Shown here piece after piece: positions 6,504-10,888 of a stretch of 10,888 nt of DNA (position 1 is the first letter of the stretch; each line of letters starts with the position of its first letter). The notes under the pieces were generated by a model, which searched no databases, was not told the DNA's origin, and saw only the letters and a list, made by a program, of their open reading frames with translations. Origin of the DNA: Rhodospirillaceae bacterium (lineage in GTDB: Bacteria > Pseudomonadota > Alphaproteobacteria > Rickettsiales > UBA3002); contig CANHAG010000014.1 of NCBI GenBank assembly GCA_947458525.1, positions 1 to 10,888 on the forward strand. The letters are read 5' to 3'. Position numbers and translations under genes: made by a program.

Positions 6504-7223
6504 ATGACTGGTCTATGGCATGATCACGCAGTTCCAGAATTTCTGCAAGTAGGTGAAGAAGTATTGCCGCTGGTGATAAAACGTCACCGCAGCGCCAAAC
6601 GCATCTGTTTGCGCTATCACCCCGGCGATCACGCGGTGTCGCTCACGCTGCCGCGCCATACGCGCGTGGTGGAGGGGATGAATTTCCTCACCCAGAAAAG
6701 CGAATGGCTCATCACCACGCTGATGGAGATGCCATCGAAAAAACGGATCAAGCCGGGCGTGGTGATTCCGCTTTGCGGTGAGCGCGTGCGCGTGAAGCAC
6801 GATGCGCAGCAGCACACGGCCTTTATGCTTAAGCGCGGTGTGCTTACCATTGCCGGCGACCGGCAGGAATTTACCAAACGCATGACGGAAGCACTGCGCA
6901 AAATCGCGCGGCAGGAAATTGCTGCCCGCGCCGAAAAAATGGCGAAGAAAACCGGGCGGCGCATTCATCGCATCACGGTGCGCGATACGCGCAGCCGCTG
7001 GGGCAGCTGCTCTTCCACCGGCAATCTCTCTTTCTCATGGCGGCTGATTTTTGCGCCCGAAGAAGTGATGCAGTATGTGGTGGCGCATGAGGTCGCGCAT
7101 CTGCGCTATATGAACCACTCGGATAAATTCTGGAGCCTTGTTGCCTATCTCTGCCCGGATTATGAGGCGGCCAAAGCCTGGCTCAAACTCCACGGCAAAG
7201 AGCTCTACCGCTTTAATGCATAA
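6504..7223 (+). CDS. YgjP-like (DUF45/SprT-type) zinc metallopeptidase
   Basis: This is a predicted cytoplasmic zinc metallopeptidase of the YgjP/DUF45 family, 239 residues from the chosen start. Seen: IRITVRDTRSRWGSCSSTGN-like block (actual residues about 155-174), then LSFSWRLIFAPEEV and VVAHEVAHLRYMNHSDKFW (192-210). The zinc ligands would be His195, His199 and probably His205, with Glu196 as the catalytic base. These blocks and their spacing are diagnostic of the family; its physiological substrate is not established to my knowledge. The start is uncertain: ATG 6504 has AAGG about 11 bases upstream, ATG 6495 has it too close, and ATG 6429 overlaps the predicted promoter and would add an atypical Gln-rich leader. 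It is divergent from dnaG and converges on hemB across an 18-base gap. Confidence 0.9.
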   Translation: MTGLWHDHAVPEFLQVGEEVLPLVIKRHRSAKRICLRYHPGDHAVSLTLPRHTRVVEGMNFLTQKSEWLITTLMEMPSKKRIKPGVVIPLCGERVRVKHDAQQHTAFMLKRGVLTIAGDRQEFTKRMTEALRKIARQEIAARAEKMAKKTGRRIHRITVRDTRSRWGSCSSTGNLSFSWRLIFAPEEVMQYVVAHEVAHLRYMNHSDKFWSLVAYLCPDYEAAKAWLKLHGKELYRFNA

Positions 7224-7240
7224 GCCGCGGGGCGCGCGGC
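7224..7240. terminator. GC hairpin between convergent YgjP-like gene and hemB
   Basis: GCCGCG (7224-7229), loop GGGCG, CGCGGC (7235-7240): a perfect six-pair GC stem occupying 17 of the 18 bases between the two stop codons. It reads the same way from both sides and could stall both transcripts. There is no T-run on either strand, so a classical intrinsic terminator is not shown. Confidence 0.4.
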
Positions 7241-7241
7241 A

Positions 7242-8225
7242 TCACGCGAGTTTTTCCGCCAGCCCTCTTGCCGCGTAGGTGAGAATGGCCGCAGCACCGG
7301 CGCGTTTGAAGGCGAGCATGGTTTCGTAAAGCGCTGCTTGTTCATCGAGCATTCCGGCGGCAGCTGCGGCTTTGAGCATCGCATATTCCCCGCTTACATG
7401 ATAGGCAAAGACGGGGACGGCACATGCCTCCCGCACGCGGGCGATCACATCAAGATATAAAAGCCCCGGCTTGACCATCACCATATCTGCACCCTCGGCG
7501 AGATCGAGCGCAACTTCGCGCAGTGCCTCCGCGCCATTCGCCGGGTTCATCTGATAGCTGCGCTTATCGGCCTTGCCGAGATTCGATTTCGAGCCTACCG
7601 CCTCGCGGAACGGGCCATAAAAGGCGGAGGCATATTTGGCGCTATAGGCCAGAATCGGCACGTCAGGCAGCGCCGCGCGGATGGCTCCTACCCGCCCATC
7701 CATCATGTCGGACGGCGCAAGAATATCGCACCCCGCCTCTGCCAGTACCCGCGCCTGTTTCACAAGGCACGCGACCGTCGCATCATTGGCAACATCGCCA
7801 TCTGACCCCAGCACACCGTCATGGCCATGGCTGGTGTAGGGGTCAAGCGCCACATCCGCAATCAGCCCGGTCTCCGGCACGGCAGATTTCACCTCGGCAA
7901 TCGCGCGGCAGATCAGATTGCGCTTGTTCCATGCCTCGCGCCCATCCGCAGTTTTCTTTTTCGGTTCCGTCACCGGAAAAAGAGCAAGCGCGGGGATGCC
8001 GAGTTTCGCCGCAGTTCTTGCTTCCTTCACCAGCACATCAATTGAGAAGCGCTCTACCCCCGGCAGTCCTTTGACGGGGATGCGCTGATTTTTTCCTTCC
8101 ACCACAAATACCGGCCAGATGAGATCCTCCACCCGCAGATGGTGTTCGGCAACCAGCGCACGCAGCCACGGCGCGCGGCGCAGTCGGCGCAGTCGGGTAG
8201 CGGGAAATTCTCCGGAACCATACAT
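7242..8225 (-). CDS. hemB: Delta-aminolevulinic acid dehydratase (porphobilinogen synthase)
   Basis: HemB condenses two 5-aminolevulinate molecules into porphobilinogen, the second common step of heme and tetrapyrrole synthesis, in the cytoplasm. The 327-residue length is normal. Seen: the N-terminal arm with RLRRLRR, the metal-site segment DVALDPYTSHGHDG (124-137), in which aspartates (124, 128, 136) replace the zinc-binding cysteines of the E. coli type, Schiff-base lysines Lys197 (YSAKYASAFYGPFR) and Lys252 (MVMVKPGLLYLD), and YHVSGEYAM. The aspartate-rich site indicates a magnesium-dependent rather than zinc-dependent enzyme, as known in several alphaproteobacteria and Pseudomonas. The start at 8225 has AAGGAG seven bases upstream. 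The pilin gene ends 36 bases upstream in the same direction, so co-transcription is possible. Confidence 0.98.
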   Translation of the reverse strand: MYGSGEFPATRLRRLRRAPWLRALVAEHHLRVEDLIWPVFVVEGKNQRIPVKGLPGVERFSIDVLVKEARTAAKLGIPALALFPVTEPKKKTADGREAWNKRNLICRAIAEVKSAVPETGLIADVALDPYTSHGHDGVLGSDGDVANDATVACLVKQARVLAEAGCDILAPSDMMDGRVGAIRAALPDVPILAYSAKYASAFYGPFREAVGSKSNLGKADKRSYQMNPANGAEALREVALDLAEGADMVMVKPGLLYLDVIARVREACAVPVFAYHVSGEYAMLKAAAAAGMLDEQAALYETMLAFKRAGAAAILTYAARGLAEKLA

Positions 8226-8261
8226 TGCTGAACTCCTTGATACTTCACCCTGAAGATATCA

Positions 8262-9074
8262 CTAATAGCCCGTTTTGAAGATGAGAGAACAGTTGCGGCC
8301 GGAGTTGATTACGGCATAGGCCGAGTTCGCAAGAGATACGGAGTTCGAATCACCAAGGTTACCACAGCCCAAAGCGCCCGTTGACCCCTGAGATTCCAGT
8401 GACAACACGGTGCCGATGGCAGGAAATCCATCATCAATCTTCTGATCGATATTGAGCGCTTCCTCGGGTTTCAGCACGCGTTCTGGGGGCTCGCTGCTGT
8501 TATTACTACCAAAAAACAACACATGTCCGTAGGAGCCGTCATAATAGTCGGTTCTGCTGATAGGGATGGTCGCAAGATAAAAAACCGACCACCCGGCATT
8601 GCCGAAGTTCGACGCAGGCGTGTTCACCCCGAACAAGGCGCTATTAGCGGTCGCCGTGGCGGAATTGGGCGCACCAGTGTAGGAACCTTCAATCAGACCG
8701 GCATTGGACAGATGCTCCCAGAAACCGAAAATTTCATTTGAACTGGTGGCATTGGGTTGAATCTGGGCATTACCATCGCCGTTACATACGCCTGCCGCGG
8801 CAGAGGTCATAACACTTGGGCAGGTGGTGGCGGCCGCCCAGACTGATGTCGCATTGGACATATCACCGGGTAGAGAAGCATATTTATCGCGGAATACGCC
8901 TATCGCGTCAATATAACGCTGGCTTTCAACAGTGATGTTGCGCAACTCCGCCCCGCGGATCATCGACTGACCCGCGAGAATGCCCCCGGCCAGCAGGGCG
9001 ATAATCGCCAGAACAACCGCAAGCTCAATCAGGGTGAAGCCTGCTGTGCCATGTGCAACGCGGTGACGGATCAT
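8262..9074 (-). CDS. Type IV pilin-like prepilin (N-methylation domain protein)
   Basis: The 270-residue protein begins with a short basic leader and a class III signal: a predicted prepilin peptidase cut between Gly12 and Phe13 of HGTAG/FTLIELAVV, with Glu17 at the +5 position, then a hydrophobic helix to about residue 36. The rest is a large, mostly Ser/Asn/Ala/Gly-rich extracytoplasmic domain with four cysteines (85, 97, 237, 262) that could form two disulfides, and a NIDQKIDDGFPAIG segment (208-221) of a kind seen in other pilin-like proteins. It would be a pilin, pseudopilin or minor pilin of a type IV pilus or type II secretion system; which cannot be told, since no assembly genes are nearby. 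The start has AGGAGG about eleven bases upstream, with a perfect TATAAT further up (9117-9122). It sits between sdhB and hemB on the same strand. Confidence 0.92.
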   Translation of the reverse strand: MIRHRVAHGTAGFTLIELAVVLAIIALLAGGILAGQSMIRGAELRNITVESQRYIDAIGVFRDKYASLPGDMSNATSVWAAATTCPSVMTSAAAGVCNGDGNAQIQPNATSSNEIFGFWEHLSNAGLIEGSYTGAPNSATATANSALFGVNTPASNFGNAGWSVFYLATIPISRTDYYDGSYGHVLFFGSNNSSEPPERVLKPEEALNIDQKIDDGFPAIGTVLSLESQGSTGALGCGNLGDSNSVSLANSAYAVINSGRNCSLIFKTGY

Positions 9075-9110
9075 AAAAACCTTCCTCCTGCAACGAAGCG
9101 GCGTGAATCC

Positions 9111-9129
9111 GTAACCATTATAGCGTTAC
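9111..9129 (-). promoter_or_regulatory. TATAAT promoter element within a short palindrome, upstream of the pilin gene
   Basis: On the minus strand a perfect -10 TATAAT (9122 down to 9117) lies inside GTAAC-N9-GTTAC (arms 9125-9129 and 9111-9115). The left arm overlaps the sdhB stop codon. Transcription from it would start near 9110 and give a leader of about 36 bases to the pilin ATG. No good -35 was seen at 16-18 bases, so an activator or an alternative recognition is possible. The palindrome could be an operator, or chance. Confidence 0.45.
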
Positions 9130-9929
9130 ATCTTCCGCGCGACCATGAGTTTTTTGATCTCGGCGATGGCCTTGGCGGGGTTTAAGCCTTTGGGGCAGGT
9201 TTTGGCGCAGTTCATGATGGTATGGCAGCGATAAAGCCGGAACGGATCTTCAAGATTATCGAGGCGCTCGCCGGTCATTTCATCGCGGCTGTCAATAATC
9301 CAGCGATACGCATGCAGCAGAATGGCCGGGCCCAGATAACGGTCGGCATTCCACCAGTAGCTCGGGCAGGAGGTAGAGCAGCAGGCGCAGAGGATGCATT
9401 CATAAAGCCCGTCGAGCTTGGCGCGGTCTTCCGGCGATTGCAGGCGCTCGCGCCCTTCAGGTGCTTTTGATTCGGTCATGAGCCAGGGCTTGATCGATTC
9501 ATACTGCGCATAAAAATGCGTCATATCCGGTACGAGGTCTTTCACCACCCCCATATGCGGCAGGGGGTAAATTTTCACCTCGCCTTTCACCTCATCAATC
9601 GGCTTCAGGCAGGCGAGTGTATTAGTGCCGTCGATATTCATCGCGCAGGAGCCGCAGATTCCCTCGCGGCAGCTACGGCGGAATGTCAGGCTGCTATCCA
9701 CTTCATCTTTAATTTTGATGAGCGCATCAAGCACCATCGGCCCGCATTGCTCGCGGTCAATCTCGAACACGTCTAACCGCGGGTTTTTGGGCTCGCCCGC
9801 GTCTGTTTTATCTTCCGGGTCATAGCGGTAAATCTGGAAGGCTTTGACCCGCTTCGCCCCCACACGCGCTTTATGCACGCGGCCATTTTTCTCGATTTTC
9901 GAATTTTTCGGTAAGGCAAATTCAGCCAT
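9126..9929 (-). CDS. sdhB: Succinate dehydrogenase iron-sulfur subunit
   Basis: SdhB carries electrons from the flavoprotein SdhA through three Fe-S centres to ubiquinone in respiratory complex II, at the cytoplasmic face of the inner membrane. The 267 residues contain all expected ligands: [2Fe-2S] Cys87, Cys92, Cys95 and Cys107; [4Fe-4S] Cys178, Cys181, Cys184 and Cys245; [3Fe-4S] Cys188, Cys235 and Cys241, with the CPSYWW quinone-site segment. The start at 9929 has AGGAG six bases upstream. An open frame continues 26 codons further upstream, but that part is the translation of repeat copy B and should not be annotated. sdhA is not upstream within the window, whereas sdhB normally follows it directly. 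The downstream neighbour is the pilin gene at 51 bases. Confidence 0.98.
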   Translation of the reverse strand: MAEFALPKNSKIEKNGRVHKARVGAKRVKAFQIYRYDPEDKTDAGEPKNPRLDVFEIDREQCGPMVLDALIKIKDEVDSSLTFRRSCREGICGSCAMNIDGTNTLACLKPIDEVKGEVKIYPLPHMGVVKDLVPDMTHFYAQYESIKPWLMTESKAPEGRERLQSPEDRAKLDGLYECILCACCSTSCPSYWWNADRYLGPAILLHAYRWIIDSRDEMTGERLDNLEDPFRLYRCHTIMNCAKTCPKGLNPAKAIAEIKKLMVARKM

Positions 9930-9975
9930 GATGGACTCCTGTAAAGGCGGGAAAGCAATCGAACAAAGAAATTTT

Positions 9976-10058
9976 GTCATTCCCGCGCAGGCGGGAATCC
10001 AGCACATTATCTGCGGCGCAGACGCGCCGCGCTGGTTTCCTGCTTTCGCAGGAATGAC
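9976..10058. repeat. Dispersed palindromic repeat, copy B (sdhB-M48 spacer)
   Basis: An 83-base nested palindrome: boundary pair GTCAT (9976-9980) and ATGAC (10054-10058); inner pair TCCAGC (9998-10003) and GCTGG (10031-10035); and three hairpins. These are ATTCCCGC-GCAG-GCGGGAAT (9979-9998), GCGGCGC-AGAC-GCGCCGC (10013-10030) and TTCCTGC-TTTC-GCAGGAA (10037-10054), all perfect. The fold resembles a three-arm clover. The first hairpin fits the ATTCCC-N8-GGGAAT pattern known from the neisserial dRS3 repeat; whether they are related is unknown. Copy A (2213-2284) is a decayed relative. Confidence 0.9.
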
Positions 10059-10067
10059 ACCTCTGGA

Positions 10068-10082
10068 GATTATCGAATAATC
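10068..10082. other. Small AT-rich palindrome downstream of the M48 gene
   Basis: GATTAT-CGA-ATAATC is a perfect six-base inverted repeat, 14 bases after the stop codon of the M48 protease gene. It could form a weak hairpin at the end of that transcript, but no T-run follows it. A protein-binding site or chance are equally possible. Confidence 0.3.
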
Positions 10083-10096
10083 GGAGCATCGTACTA

Positions 10097-10888
10097 TTAT
10101 TTCTTCACTTTGACATTAGGCATCAGCGGCAGGCCTTGCGCCTGTTTCTGACGGATTTCGAGAATCGTTTTCTGCATGGCAATATAGCGTTCGGGGTAGC
10201 TGGGATGCGTGCCGCGCACATAAATGCCAGACGGTTCAAACTGCGCCATTTTACGCCAGAAATCCGGCGCTTTTTCAATCGGGAAGCCGGCGCGGGCGAG
10301 GATGTAAAGCCCGATATAATCCGCCTCCTGCTCGAAGCCGGGGGAATATTGGGTGAGCGCCACATTCGCACCGGTCTGCATGAAGCTTCCGCCCGTATCC
10401 ACGCCCTGACTTGCCACCAATATATCGATTGCCGCGCCCATCAAGGCACCGGCGGTCACGTTCTGACCCTGCACACCCACATGATCCATAATCGCATGCG
10501 CCAGCTCATGCGCCAGCACAAAGGCAAGGTGATCGTCATCACTTGCAAACAGCATCATGGGAGCGGTGATATAAACGGTCTGCCCGTCAGTATAGGCATT
10601 GACCCCGCGATTGCCTTTAATCTCAAGATTAAAATTACAGGGGCGTACTTCCTGCATCCCGAACATCTCATAGCATATCTTTGTTGCGTGCGGGTTAACA
10701 CGCAGCGCCACATCCTGTAGTCGCACTTTCATTGCTTTGGTGCGCATGACCGGCTCCACCACTGGCGGGAAGGGGTTTTCCCGCGCAGCGCGCGCTTGAG
10801 CCGCGCGCTCGGCCTCAATCTCCTGCGGTGAAGCGCTGGGGGAATCCGTCGTCGGCGTCGCGCAGGCGACAAGAAGCAGGAGAAGCGC
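10097..10888 (-). CDS. M48 family metalloprotease, predicted lipoprotein (5' end outside window)
   Basis: This is a zinc metallopeptidase of the M48 family, probably anchored in the envelope and acting on envelope proteins. The frame is open to the right edge: 263 residues are visible, and the true start lies a few codons beyond. The first visible residues are a hydrophobic stretch ending in LLLLLVAC, a fitting lipobox, so the protein is predicted to be a lipoprotein anchored at that cysteine. An Ala/Glu/Arg-rich linker follows. The catalytic [10 protein letters not shown] segment (zinc ligands in HExxH) and EQEADYIGL (third ligand Glu) are present, as is the [13 protein letters not shown] block typical of the family. 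The GTG at 10762 is internal and should not be used as a start. Such proteins are usually periplasmic quality-control proteases (compare LoiP and BepA); the exact role here is inferred. Repeat copy B separates it from sdhB. Confidence 0.92.
   Translation of the reverse strand, partial: ALLLLLVACATPTTDSPSASPQEIEAERAAQARAARENPFPPVVEPVMRTKAMKVRLQDVALRVNPHATKICYEMFGMQEVRPCNFNLEIKGNRGVNAYTDGQTVYITAPMMLFASDDDHLAFVLAHELAHAIMDHVGVQGQNVTAGALMGAAIDILVASQGVDTGGSFMQTGANVALTQYSPGFEQEADYIGLYILARAGFPIEKAPDFWRKMAQFEPSGIYVRGTHPSYPERYIAMQKTILEIRQKQAQGLPLMPNVKVKK

Noticed and set aside
9976..10058. tRNA-like gene, because of the three-arm fold
   Set aside because: There are no T-loop or D-loop consensus bases, no anticodon-stem geometry, and the arm order and lengths do not fit a tRNA; a related repeat copy exists elsewhere.
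10136..10720. Plus-strand open frame of 194 codons opposite the M48 gene
   Set aside because: It mirrors the M48 coding frame and has no family-like motif or Shine-Dalgarno.
10097..10762. M48 protease starting at GTG 10762 as a complete soluble protein
   Set aside because: The frame remains open to the window edge and encodes a lipobox (LVAC) and linker, so the gene is longer and partial.

Overview
The window reads as a chromosomal housekeeping region of an alphaproteobacterium. The evidence is the alphaproteobacterial style of SdhB, HemB (aspartate-rich, magnesium-type metal site), UMP kinase and primase, a close relative of the mitochondrial hydrolase ABHD10, and GC-rich coding DNA. The lineage cannot be fixed further; a poorly sampled or uncultured group is possible. 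No prophage, transposase, CRISPR array, defence cassette, tRNA or rRNA was found. Eleven protein genes are supported, two cut by the window edges, and they leave only short spacers.

Layout, left to right. Positions 1-458 (minus) hold the N-terminal part of transketolase. It is divergent from a signal-peptide-less lytic transglycosylase (633-1445, plus), which converges on a long minus-strand block. Read in the direction of transcription, that block is dnaG (6370-4469), an ABHD10-like alpha/beta hydrolase, pyrH, frr and uppS (ending at 1463). The dnaG/hydrolase and pyrH/frr junctions are tight, each with the Shine-Dalgarno in the 11-12 base gap. frr and uppS are separated by a dispersed palindromic repeat. 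Divergent from dnaG, behind a good sigma70-type promoter, is a YgjP-like metallopeptidase (6504-7223). It converges on hemB across an 18-base gap almost filled by a hairpin. Upstream of hemB on the minus strand lie a type IV pilin-like prepilin (8262-9074), sdhB (9126-9929), a second copy of the repeat, and an M48 lipoprotein protease (10097 to beyond 10888).

How the genes fit together. dnaG, pyrH, frr and uppS serve replication priming, UMP phosphorylation, ribosome recycling and undecaprenyl lipid synthesis. The pyrH-frr-uppS core is the classic order, but the usual flanks (rpsB-tsf before, cdsA-dxr after, rpoD after dnaG) are absent here. sdhB and hemB serve respiration and tetrapyrrole synthesis, with a pilin gene between them. 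Two unrelated zinc metallopeptidases (YgjP type and M48 type) and a lytic transglycosylase complete the set.

The most interesting signals are non-coding. They are: a two-copy repeat built of nested hairpins; a small overlapping leader ORF with its own strong Shine-Dalgarno before pyrH; a structured G/T-then-A/C leader with a CAA tract before the YgjP-like gene; and a perfect TATAAT framed by a short palindrome before the pilin gene. I saw no clear new multi-gene system.
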